From Armigeres subalbatus (taxonomy: Eukaryota; Arthropoda; Insecta; Diptera; Culicidae): a stretch of DNA of 64,000 nt. The notes under the pieces were generated by a model, which saw only the letters and a program-made list of their open reading frames with translations, was not told the DNA's origin and did no database searches. Positions 31,976 to 42,382 of this stretch are shown in pieces (positions within the stretch are counted from its first letter, which is position 1; the number at the start of each line of letters is the position of its first letter). A program made the position numbers and the translations under genes. The stretch covers positions 170,760,994 to 170,824,993 of the forward strand of contig NC_085141.1 in the NCBI RefSeq assembly GCF_024139115.2, given 5' to 3'.

Positions 31976-34900
31976 GGTAGTGTGCTGTGGTAGCTGATGG
32001 ACGCGGAAAAAGTCGTAGGAAAGGCATTCAGGTTCATCAAATATTTGCATGATTGGATGATTCTACGCTGGAGTGCCTTAGAAAAGAAGTTTTGTCAGTA
32101 CCTGAAACTGTAACATCTATGACTGTGTTGCTGTGTCCGTAGAAATCTAAAGAATACTAACTTTCACACGTAATGAATCATGTAGCACCTTCGTCACCTT
32201 CAAGGGAGGACTTGGTATCGATGGTAGAGGCCAGACAAGGATGTGGCTAGGGCTCCGATGCATGGCCAAAAACAGTATTACTGTTTTCTCAAGAAATGAT
32301 TAATTTCCTATTGATAAGGAAATATATATATGATATATGATTGCTCTCTGTGAAGGGTCTAAATAGCGGGACCTTGTCATGGTGCTCTTGAGAAAGCAAA
32401 ACAACAACTGTATCGAAACCGATACTGCATTGCTCAATAGTAATGGAGTAATTCGACATGCACCTAAACACTAAGGATACGGGTAACGCTACAATAGCTC
32501 TAATATCTGGTCGCAGTGGCACACCCGAAAAGGAAAAAAAAGTTCAAATTGAGTGTTCCATCTAAACAGTTCAATTAGTTTTCTTCCGCTTACAGACAGG
32601 CAGACAGACAGGCTTCACGAGAGACGTGGACGTATTTTCACGATCAACAGGTCAAACTGTGACACCGTATATGAACTTTGTGTAATAAACTGCAGATAAC
32701 TACACAGCAAATAGTTTTGAAAATTCAACGACGATTAAAATTGCAGCTCATCCCCACAAACGAGTTAACGTTCGATATTTAATTAAATTTGATATAATTT
32801 TACAAGCAAGCACTGTTTGAATTTATTTCGATTTGAAAGAACAGCAAGATCTATTGAATGTTGCGTTTAATATTTGTATGTTTCAAATATGTTCATGAAA
32901 GTACATTAAAAATCACAACATAATTTTATTGATGTATATGGGATCAGGGATGGGAAAAATTACATTTCTTTTAAATCGAGGGTGAGCAACCTTTTCATTT
33001 ACTTTTAAATTATCGCTTGATTAAAACTCGTCAGCGAGTAAGAATCGCATTGAAATCGTTTATTGATTACAAAAATCTTTTATTTTTTAAGCTTAATTTT
33101 CTTAAGTTTAGTTTTCTAAAGCTTAAATTTCAATAGCTATCGTCTTGTTCATTTCAAAATCATATTCAGTTTATTTGCTAAACATTTGCTTTTTCAAATA
33201 ACAATATCTTTGGATAAAGTAAATATCGTTCAACCAGTTTAAAAAAGGCATCATTATAGGCAGTCTGTTTTTTTGTAAACCATACCCATGAAGGTAATCA
33301 ATAAGTAATTTGTTTTATTTTTAAGCACATCTTCCATTAACCTGTATGTTTTGGGTTTTCAACTCGCACCCTTAGCTCTGTAACGCTTTTGGTGGAAGGC
33401 GAGTAGTGCAAAAATAAAAGTCGGATAGCAGAAAATATAAAATATATTTAACATCCACCACAGACAGGAATGCCACAGTTTGAAGGGTGCCTGCATTTGC
33501 CTGCACCTCCGATGATCAATCGCATCGTTACAGACAAAGATGAATTATAAATAATTTGCTTTTGATTGATTTGTGGCGGTTGCAAATGTTATATATTTTA
33601 TTTACGACTATTTATAACAATTGATCACGGTTACGCTGTCACATGTCACCAGTGCCAGGAAGAAATATATTTTCGATTCGAAAACGCTGTACTTGCCATG
33701 CATAGGTATTTGCACTTTGAAGGTAGTAAAAAACTTTTGTAACGATTTTTGTGCGCCGTTCTTCTGGAAATTAAAAATCATAATCAAAGGGAATTTACTT
33801 TCGAGCAGTTTTGCAGATGTTCCAAGTTGGCGTATAATATATTTTTGAGAGCATTAGCGTTCAAAATAAGTTATTAATATTTTCCCAGCGCCAAGGTGTT
33901 TTTGGTCCATTTTCCAAATTTCCATATTCCAATACGAAGAAAGCATCGAACACCCATAAAATCCTGTTACCATATCGTGGCAAAACGTAGCCAATAAAAA
34001 TCGAATGTTCCACGTTTTTATGACACTTTTAAATGTGTTTGGCGTGAGATGGGGGACATGGCACACCAATAGAGGTGTTGGCAGGCATGGTTAGACGTGA
34101 AACTATATCGTTTTCGAATGTTTTTTCTTCGTCTGCATATTTATGTGGGAGGCAAATGGCTTCTTCACTGGCATGCAACCATTGTAATGGCTTTATTAGC
34201 TAGTATGGGCAGTGCACGTTTATAATCGGCGTTGCACTCATGTCGAATTTTCATGTTATTGATATCTAAATCATGGTAAAATATAAAATTTTCTTAAACA
34301 TTTATTACCCTTAACATTGAGCAAGCTTTCAATATTTTGAAGCGAAAAAAATTTAGTCAGTCGGTTCCAATGACTCAAAGGAATTGATTGATAACACATT
34401 TTGTTGATGAAAAACGTCTGTTGTCCACAAGGTCTACACCACCTCCAATAAAACGGCTTCTAATATTTACACAAACGCCGTAGCTGCTGAACAGAAACTC
34501 CTAGGCCATCCTCCTAGGTTCTCCCCGTTTTCACGCGGATTTTCCCAAAGATTTTTTTATCCGAAATAGTATTATCACTTATTCCTTCCTCCTCAATTGG
34601 GAAATGATTTGAATATGTTGAGGATCGAATGCTACGCTACAAAGTTTTGTACAAGTCTATTGTCTTGGCTATCCTCTCGAGCGATTGATTCTTAGATAGT
34701 GATTAGTTCCAATATAGTTATACATATAGTACATATGCTTGTACTTTGTGTTTGAACATTCGCTGCTAAATAACTCAATAATTTGAAGTGCCGAGGCATG
34801 ACAATCAGTCGACATAATGCGAGGCAAACAACATAGACAATATGATAAATGGTTTTTAATCTCATAATTGGCGTGATTCATATTTCACAAAAAGTATTTG

Positions 34901-35624
34901 AGAAGGAAAATTATGACCTGTAAATGGTAGTGCTAACGTTTTCTTCCTTTTTTACATTCATCTTGCTGCTCTTTGTTAGTAGCAGGAAAATTGCAGAATA
35001 AAAAACCATTCCAGTGCAAACTGTCAGAATGGCAATATTCAAGGAAAAAAACACTCTGCAGGAAAAATCTTTTTTTTTTCAATTGACAGTCCAAATCGAA
35101 TGGAACATTTTTGAATAAGAATATCACGGAAAGGGCAATGCGATTGCGAGGAACAATGATGCAAAAAAACGCTTTGCGCGTCTTGCAGATGAATGAGGGT
35201 CGCTTAATTTGTAAGATTGCGATTTGAATAATGAGCAAAAGTAGCAATCGAAATTCGTGGAATGGTCGAGAGGGGACGAGGGGGAGGGGGTCCTATTGGA
35301 AGAGGGATTTGGCGAGGGAAGGGACCTTTCATTATTGAATAATAAATCATTGAAAAAACATTCGCGTTGAAAAACAGATTTTGTCAGATCCAGTTTTTTG
35401 CTTTCAGTTCCATGAAAGACTGGAGCTTCGAGGATAAGCATTGTGGAGCTATTTTTGTTCATTTTCAGAAAAGTCTAATGTTGTTTTCGAAAAACAAATT
35501 CTTGAAAAAAAAATGTTTGACACTTATTAGATTGCATTTTATGTTGAATTGGGTAATATTCCAATTATTGTCAAACATGTACCATCAAGTGATCAGAGGA
35601 ACTAGCGATCTATAGGATGTAGGA
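31976..35624. other. About 3.6 kb without recognised genes
   Basis: AT-rich DNA with short domain-free frames (for example 32289-32522, 33621-33848, 34933-35247, 35124-35462). The stretch 32330-32520 has the feel of a dispersed repeat but I could not find a second copy in the window. No tRNA or long inverted repeat was seen. Confidence 0.4.
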
Positions 35625-37060
35625 AGTTATCGTTTTCTACAAAGTTGTTGGGGGGCTAAAAACCGATATGTTGAGAAACTGTTCAGTTTACAATCCATCC
35701 GCATGGCAGCGCTATTGTATATGAGAAATTAGTTTGGTTCGATATCTCGGGATCTGTTTGCTTTAGACAATTGCCGTCTTCTACAAAGTTATTCGAGGAT
35801 TGGACCAATATGTTGAGAAACTGTTTTGTTTAAAATTCATCCGCAAGGCAGCGCTATTGTATATGAGAGATCACTTTGGTTCGATATCTCTGTATCTGTG
35901 TGAATTAGAAAGTTAACTTTTTCCACAAAGTTGTTTGATGATTGGTGACCAGTAGGGGAGACTGGGTAGACTTAATCCCCTTTTCTGAATTCCGATGTAT
36001 CACAGCCAAACATAAATAAACATACGCGATTTCCACACAGACTCTCTAAGAAATATAGTATTTAACTTTACTGATGTATGACAGTCCTTAAATTATTGTT
36101 GTTATTGATACACAATCGATTTTTTGGAGTGCTGTCAAAAATCGACTTTTCAAATATTCGGGGGAAATTGATCCCTCTCCAAGAACTTGCTTTGATAAAA
36201 TTAGAAAGGTGCCCTCAGATTTTTAAAATATTTTTCCTTCAAAATACGCGGAATTTTCGAATTGCTGTGCGTATACGTGAACGATTTTTGTTATTGAATT
36301 CGACAGCACATGCAATTTTAAAATTTGGGGAGACTTGATCCCCTTTTGTATGAAATCTACGCAATGAATAATTTTTCCTGACAACCCGTCATCAAATCTG
36401 TCAAACCTACAAAAAAAATAGAAGCCTGAGAATAGATTTATATTTTTTTGAATTTTTTCGCCAAATTTTTGTATGGGTGACTAATGAGGGATCAAGTGTC
36501 CCCATATTGAGGCAATAACTTCAAATCCAAATATCTTAAAATATTGATGGAATGTTAACATTTTCATCAGTACAGACATTAAGCATATTTATGGCTTTGT
36601 GTTGTGAAAAAACGAAAGCATTTGGTCATTGTTATGAAAAGTTGTTCAAATTTTGCTTGGCCAATAAAAAAATCTTTAGGAAGGTCAAAACATACAAACC
36701 GCCCTGCAGAATAAATAAGGTTGTCGATCCAAAAAATAACTCACCACATAAAGGTCATTTGTCTAGAGGATCTATACTGAAAAATACGCTAGAACAAAAA
36801 TACTTTAGTCCTCGATAAAACAGGAGGTGATCAAGTCTCCCCGGGGATCAAGTCTACCCACCTTCCCCTATACTGTTTTGTTTAGAATTCATCCGCAAGG
36901 AGGCGCTATTGCATATGAGAGATCAGTTTGGTTTGATAAGGATATTTGGGAATTAGAAAGTTGCCGTCTACTACAAAGTTTTTTTTCGGGATTTGAATCC
37001 AATATGTTGAGAAACTGTTTTGTTTAGAATTCATCAGCTAGGTGGCACTACTACGAACTT
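35625..37060 (+). repeat. About 140-bp satellite, split by a MITE
   Basis: Four units share TCTACAAAGTT, AATATGTTGAGAAACTGTT, ATTCATCCGCAAGGCAGCGC and GAGATCAGTTTGGTTCGATA. The word ATATGTTGAG occurs at 35666, 35808 and 37002, giving a 142-bp first spacing and about 139 bp per unit across the rest once the 916-bp MITE insertion is subtracted. Unit 3 is cut by the MITE at 35955-36868. No coding capacity. Confidence 0.85.
35955..36868. mobile_element. Complete TA-flanked MITE, 914 bp
   Basis: The ends are GGGGAGACTGGGTAGACTTA and, inverted, GGGGAAGGTGGGTAGACTTG, with TA at 35953-35954 and 36869-36870. The element sits inside unit 3 of the 140-bp satellite. It is the only complete copy of a family also seen as fragments at 6298-6618 and 15333-15590. 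Its frames (36078-36338, 36552-36818) have no transposase features. Likely mobilised by a Tc1/mariner-type enzyme, judging from the TA duplication. Confidence 0.9.
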
Positions 37061-37560
37061 AACAAAATGACCGGACAAAATCCGGAAGGCCGTCTAGTGG
37101 CCACCTGTGGTCATAGCTGGGTAAGTACTGTGAATTAACTGCAAGATCACTGTCAGAAATGGTGTAGAAAAAAATGCGCTGCTCTAACACGAACTATCTA
37201 AAATAACCGTCGAGTCAAGTACGAGACACTGAAGACGACCACACAATTGTGGTCGAAATACGTATCTGCAAAGATATCGAAAATAATTGGTGGAATTAAA
37301 TGGAGAGTACTTAACTCGTACTAGACGGTTGAATACATTCCACTAAAAGAGCTTAAAATATTTTTCTATCTAAAATAATTATTTTAACGGACGTTCCGTC
37401 GCCGTCTGGTGGGCACCTGCGGTCATAGCAGAGTAATACCTGTTTAAACTCTAAGATCACCGTCAGAAATGGCTTAGAAAAAAATCGCTTCTATAGGACG
37501 AACTTTACAAAATGACTATTTTTCGGAAGTTCCTGACCTACGGTCATATATGAGAGAGAG
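37061..37560 (+). repeat. Second tandem repeat, GGTCATAG type
   Basis: Two degenerate units share CCGTCTAGTGG/CCGTCTGGTGG, CACCTG followed by GGTCATAGC, AAGATCACTGTCAGAAATGG and a CGAACT word (first unit from about 37090, second from about 37400). A further partial unit follows the MITE ending at 38081 (GTGATTATCAGAAATGGTAT). The first unit is interrupted by the repeat at 37205-37338. Confidence 0.75.
37205..37338 (+). repeat. Hairpin-bearing repeat, copy 2
   Basis: This is the inverted counterpart of 15598-15735. It carries GACCACACAATTGTGGTC, a perfect palindromic stem, then GAAATACGTATCTGCAAAG. GTACGAG near the start can pair with CTCGTAC near the end. It lies inside the GGTCATAG satellite as an insertion. 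Confidence 0.75.
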
Positions 37561-37575
37561 AGAACTGTAAATTTA

Positions 37576-38081
37576 GGGGAGAACGGTCCAAAATGCATCC
37601 CTGGGGCAAAATGGTCTCACCCATAAAATCACTCATACAATCTGTTGTAGTACATTTATGAACGAAAATTACCATTACAATTCATAATTAGTTATCCATC
37701 ATTGAGCTCCATTGGAAAAAAGTAGCAAAATCCCTTCAAATTCACTCAAATTTAACGATTTGCTATTCTTCCACCACATTTGTAAGATTGTAGTTCAATC
37801 CATTAAGAAAAAACAAACAACCATGCGTTCACCATCATTTTACATGCAATTGAGTCATTTTAGACCACCATTTGGGCGTTTTGCCCCAGGCCTTTTTTTA
37901 AAACATTTTTTAAATGCGTTAGAAAGTCATGAAAATCTTATTGTTTCGAATAGGAGATCACTGTGAAATGTAGCTAGGTTTGTAAATTTTGCACTTATAC
38001 ATTCAAATGGATGGATATTATTGTTTATATGAGCGAAAACATCGAGAAAGCTTAACGGGTGCATTTTGGACCGTTCTCCCC
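37576..38081. mobile_element. TA-flanked MITE, 506 bp
   Basis: The ends are GGGGAGAACGGTCCAAAATG and its inverted copy, with 25 of the first 26 bases identical. TA dinucleotides flank it at 37574-37575 and 38082-38083. It splits the second satellite. The frame at 37712-37966 is featureless. Confidence 0.9.
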
Positions 38082-38125
38082 TACTCCAAGGTGATTATCA
38101 GAAATGGTATAGAAAAAATCGTGTA

Positions 38126-38215
38126 GTCAGAGTCTCAGTCACACCCACAGCCATAGTAACAGTCACAGACAGGGCTACAGTCACAGACATAGTCACAGTC
38201 ACATTCATATTCACT
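38126..38215 (+). repeat. CAGTCACA simple repeat
   Basis: Irregular runs of CAGTCACA and CATAGTCACAG fill about 90 bp. The overlapping Thr/Val-rich frame is a by-product. Confidence 0.8.
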
Positions 38216-38217
38216 CC

Positions 38218-38447
38218 ACACTTAAATCATTTCACAGATTTCGGCGAATTTCAGTGGAATCCACCAAATCTCAACAGCATAATAACAACAACAATTATTG
38301 TTCGGTAACTATTCCACCGAATTTATGTGATTTTTCCCTTTGTTCAACTGTCAAAACCACCAAAGATCTGTAAAATGATTGAACGAACTGTTCTGCTGTT
38401 GTTCTTTCGGTGAAATTGCAGAGAAATCTGTGATTTATTTTAAGTGT
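38218..38447. mobile_element. MITE with ACACTTAAA termini
   Basis: The left end ACACTTAAATCATTTCACAG and the inverted right end ACACTTAAAATAAATCACAG match over about 35 bp with gaps. The element is about 230 bp and non-coding. No clear target duplication was found. Confidence 0.75.
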
Positions 38448-38463
38448 ATCCGTGTTGAACTAT

Positions 38464-38815
38464 TTGCTTTTCTCGTATACAAAGTATACGTAAAGGCTAT
38501 ATGTTCGCTCCAAAAACAAACTTTTTATAGAAGGCCCGGAGACTCGTAGTGTTATATACCGATCACCTCAGTTCGACGAATTGAGGTGATGTATGTGTAT
38601 GTATGTCTGTGTGCAAAACCCGTTAAAAAAACTTACTTATTATTAGGCACTTATCCTTAACCGATTCGCTCGCAAAGTTGCATTCGACGCAGTATGTATT
38701 CTGTCCCGTTGCTTCGTATTGAAAATTGGTCAGATCAGACTATGGACTCAAAAGTTATGGCCAAAATACTATTTTTATAACACACGAGAAAGGATTAATC
38801 TGGATTTTTACATTG
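38464..38815 (+). repeat. 5240-type dispersed repeat, longer copy
   Basis: CTTTTCTCGTATACAAAGTA begins the copy, ACACGAGAAAGGATTAATCT ends it, and CTTTTTATAGAAGGCCCGGA and GTGTTATATACCGATCACCT match the 5240 copy. A GTATGT-rich tract lies in the middle. Non-coding. Confidence 0.7.
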
Positions 38816-40140
38816 AAACTTACGTTAATAAAGACTGAAAGTCATAGTTATAGTGACAGTTACATAGTGAAACTTGAAACATGCCCAGCATAATTTTTAT
38901 TTTTTGCATGCGGCTCAGTTTCCATTAATCCATGCATATTTCATCTAGCATCACTATTTTATACTAATGAGAAAACATGCGGTTGGAAAATCAACCAATT
39001 TCTACTAGATGGATCGATTCATAAGTTTGCTGCTTGTTAGGTACACGTCGGTCGCTTTCGCAGAGTGTTTTAATTTTCATTTCGTTGTCGTCATCTTGAC
39101 AAATTGCGAGCAAAGTGTAACCGAAAGCTCACGTTTCTTTATTTTAATAAGATTTTTTTATAACATTCGAATGGAGCGAACCTGTCATAATATGGGCGCT
39201 GGGAGGGGTCATTTTTTAGGTTCGCCTTAGATGTCCGAGAAACTGTCACCGGACGAAATGCGGCTTTTAATTAACGATCCGAATGATTAATTTATTATGG
39301 TAATATGAAGAAACTTTGAAATGATTGAAACGCAATAAGTGAGCAGTACCTTTCTAATAAAACCATCTTTGATAGGAATCCTATCGAACAGAAACAAATG
39401 ACTGTCGCATGTGTTACTCAGTATTCGCCAACTGTTTGCTATTTCAAAAGCATTCATTTCGCAAAATTTGAATGCAAAATTTATGACCAATATTTTAGCT
39501 ACGCCCAATATCTGTGCAGTGTGTATCGACTCAATTTTCACGCCAATTCATTGCACCCTACAGGCTTCTGTTCTCATTGATCATGCAATGCTTAACACGC
39601 AAAGAAGAAAAATCAAAAGCAATCGACAACTGTGCTGCATGAAGCGTTTCGCTAGTAATTTGTCACGGATAGTAAGCTGCGTACTTTATTACCCTAATGG
39701 ATATAATTTAACAACATTCGAGGCATATTATTTAAATTGATTGGATGATTCCTATCAAAATATGTTGCACTCAAATGCAGCCTTACTTCAAAATGATATG
39801 GCTCCCGAGAATATGACTCATTAAGTATTTGAACCGCTGGCGCAGAAAATGATACTTGCATGTATCCGTTTGAGTAGGTTTTACAACATGTTTTTGTATC
39901 ATACATACTGATTCAAGGAAGACTTTAGAGAGAGGTTAACCATATGATGGCTGGAGGGGAATTCGATGGTCGTCAAAGCAGCTAGAATAATTTTTTATTC
40001 TCTTATTTTTGGAGTTGAAGCACAGTGGAATTCAAGGCTAGATGGGCACTTGGCAAAAAGAAGGGGGCTTGAAACGGAGCCACCCTAAGGTCCAACCTAG
40101 AGATCTTCCAAATGTAAATGAACGATTATTACGTTGAAAC
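38816..40140. other. No recognisable gene
   Basis: Frames at 39009-39230, 39287-39541, 39411-39740 and 39694-39906 overlap across strands and show no domains. I see no clear repeat. Confidence 0.4.
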
Positions 40141-40347
40141 GTAAATAGTTGCTGCTTGATCGTTAAATAGTATCTATAACTTCTATATCTGGATGCTGTT
40201 CCGATCTACTGTGCTGTTCGATTTCATTTCGATTCATTCGTGGGAAGTCCGTCAAATTCCGCCGAAATATTTGTGCTTAGAAACTCTATCATCGCTCTAC
40301 CTACAAGCCACCATTTCATCATTTCGAGAGTGATCTGGATCGCAACA

Positions 40348-41275
40348 ATGCAGTGCAACAAATGTTTGTGCACCATTGATCGAAATAACGAGCGCTACAC
40401 AATATGTGAGGGAGCATGTGCTAAGCGATCACGCTACATGCGTTGGTCTGTCGGAGGCAACAGTGAGCGCGTTTTTCTCTAAGAACGTCCTGTGGATGTG
40501 CGACCAATGTTTGCTGGACTTTTGTACTGTTCGTGATGCCAACAGTTCTAATGAGATCATCCGTGAAGAAGATATTGAGACTTGCTGCAAACATCAAACG
40601 ACTTGTGAAACCGAAATTGAAAAACTGAAAGAAAATGTGGACGATATCATGGCAACTGCGATGGCATCGCTGCGATAGCAACTCAAAACACACAGCTACA
40701 GCCAACCTCGGACAATTAGGCTTTCAGCGATCGTGTACGTACACGCACGTTCCACTCACACTTTTACTCGGTTTGTTTGCAACCACGACCACGAGCAGCT
40801 GTCACGGCAAAATCAAATGGGATTGTTTGCAACCACGAACCTGCGTTCGTGTTGGTGCGAAATGTCGGCGAGACCCTAATGGACACCACTCAACCCCTGT
40901 TTCGACTTCAGTGCATTTTAGTAATTTGTTAAATGGGACTAAAAATGGAAATGAATCTATGACAACAGCTATTTGGCCCAACCTGATTTCGATGATACAT
41001 TTTCTCTCTTTGTTACGAATAGTGACCGTGCAGAAAAAGAAACAGATGTAGAAAGACTAGTGTGTTCCTGTTTGAATATTGTTGATAGTAGTAATTCTAA
41101 GGAACGTAGGCTTGTATCGAAACAAAGATTGCATGAGCGAGATTATATATCTTTCAAGATTGTGTTAGATAAGAAGTTGAAACCCTTGGCCATGAAGCCG
41201 TCAACTTGGCCGAGAAATGTTAAATTCAGGGAATTTGAAAATCGAAATTTTGGAAACCCAAACATACCCAACTGA
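40348..41275 (+). pseudogene. PHD-like ORF1, frameshifted copy
   Basis: It starts MQCNKCLCTIDRNNERYTIC. A 2-nt deletion at about 40429-40431, relative to copy 1, then shifts the frame (copy 1 AKRYHATC; here AKRSRYMRW). The continuation ATCVGLSEATVSAFFSKNVL with WMCDQCLLDF is in the 40376 frame. The 161-bp insert interrupts the middle. The C-terminal part (FVTNSDRAEKETDVERLVCS onwards, 40973-41275) is open and keeps a LAMKPSTWPRN segment that is shorter in copy 1. Confidence 0.75.
40717..40877. mobile_element. Small MITE-like insert in ORF1
   Basis: It is defined by comparison with copy 1, where GGACAAT joins GGACACC directly. The insert has weak inverted ends (TAGGCTTTCAGCGA against TAGGGTCTCGCCGA) and AAT on both sides. 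It is GC-richer than its host, with a GTGTACGTACAC palindrome and two GTTTGCAACCACGA direct repeats. Confidence 0.7.
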
Positions 41276-41611
41276 ACTGTATGCTTTAACAAGCAGTTCA
41301 AGTGTGATGTTATTGAATATTTAACCGTAGTAATTTTGTCTATGAATACTGTTAGATAGCTCATTGAGATTGCACTGTTTATGAATGTACTCGTTGATGT
41401 TAAGTATTAGTGTTTAGTATTAAGGAATTATTTCAATAAGACTCTAGAAGTCAGTTGAAAGTTAATAATAAATTAATTAATGGAATATGATAACAGACTT
41501 AATTCAAATAGGGCAGAGAACTTAAACCTAGTACATCAAATTCAGATAAAAAATTGTTTGGTAATTAAACACTAGAAACACTAGAAAAAGATAGGGTTAC
41601 CATCTATGGGG

Positions 41612-41700
41612 CTGTCCATATACCACGTGGTCATGTTTTGATCAGTTTCAGATACCCCCCTTCCCCCGCGAGGAAAAAATCTCCTGTAAATCTTAAAAAA
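41612..41700 (+). repeat. Dispersed CATATACCACGTGGTC repeat
   Basis: GGGCTGTCCATATACCACGT, followed by CAGATACCCCCCTTCCCCCG, resembles a repeat widely seen in insect DNA. Only about 90 bp are present. Confidence 0.45.
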
Positions 41701-41718
41701 ATGTATGCACCATTAGAG

Positions 41719-42376
41719 TGATTCAAATTTTGACTTTTTTGCCCCCCGATGCTTAAACGATTGCATTTGCCATTTTAATAATCCTCCTAAAATTTTAGCA
41801 ATTTTGGATGTAATTTGACTGTGCACACGTTATTTGAAGTTTGTATGAAAATTACTGTGAAAACTGATCCTTATGTGGAATATCGTTCTGTGAGGTGGCC
41901 CATGAACTATTTAAATATAATCAACACATTGCCTACACAGAATACTTCTCAATCTGAAAGGCAGTTGTTGTTGCGAAGCGATTTCTCGTTTGGAAGCATA
42001 GTTATGAAGAAAACAAAAATGCTCATTATTGATATTGATGCTATTCTTTTACGTGTTAAATTTAATTTCCCAAGGTTCAGTATTTCCTTAATAACTTTTC
42101 TTGCAAGCATCAAATCGTTTCGCAACAAAGACGACCTGTTTCCTTGTAAAATTTCTTATATTGCCGATGTACTCATATGTTGTTAAAGCTTAAAGGAAGC
42201 GTTGGGGAACAGTTTTCCATGAAAGTTACTGTTTTCATAGCAATTTTGATACAAACTTCAAACCGCGCGTGCTCACTCAATTTACATCCAAATTTGCTAA
42301 AAATTTAGGTGGGTTAATAAAAAGGCAAATGCAATCGTTTAAGCATCGGGGGGCAAAAAAGTCAAAATTTGAATCA
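41719..42376. mobile_element. Inverted-repeat element, ~145-bp arms
   Basis: The left arm (41719 to about 41860) beginning TGATTCAAATTTTGACTTTT recurs inverted at about 42233-42376. Together they could form a long foldback. CACCAT at 41709-41714 and 42379-42384 is a possible TSD a few bases out. The unique middle includes a 123-codon frame (41815-42186) with no recognisable domain that partly overlaps the left arm, so I do not call it a gene. Confidence 0.75.
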
Positions 42377-42382
42377 ATCACC

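Larger units (their letters stand above)
40141..41485 (+). mobile_element. ORF1-only LINE derivative, copy 2
   Basis: This is the second copy of the family at 26755-28521, with the same 5' start (GTTGCTGCTTGATCGTTAAA), ORF1, 3' region and tail (TTAATAATAAATTAATTAAT). A 161-bp insert at 40717-40877 is absent from copy 1. Without it the element is about 1.18 kb, equal to copy 1 without its insert. There is again no ORF2. Confidence 0.75.

Noticed and set aside
37205..37338. Hammerhead-ribozyme-like core (CTGAAGA, stem, GAAA)
   Set aside because: The CUGANGA and GAAA parts and two possible stems are present, but I found no proper stem III closing with a U-H cleavage site next to stem I. Stem II also does not sit correctly against the core bases.
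41815..42186. 123-codon ORF inside the inverted-repeat element
   Set aside because: It shows no domain and begins inside the left arm. Transposases of this size are not expected, and I found no catalytic motif.
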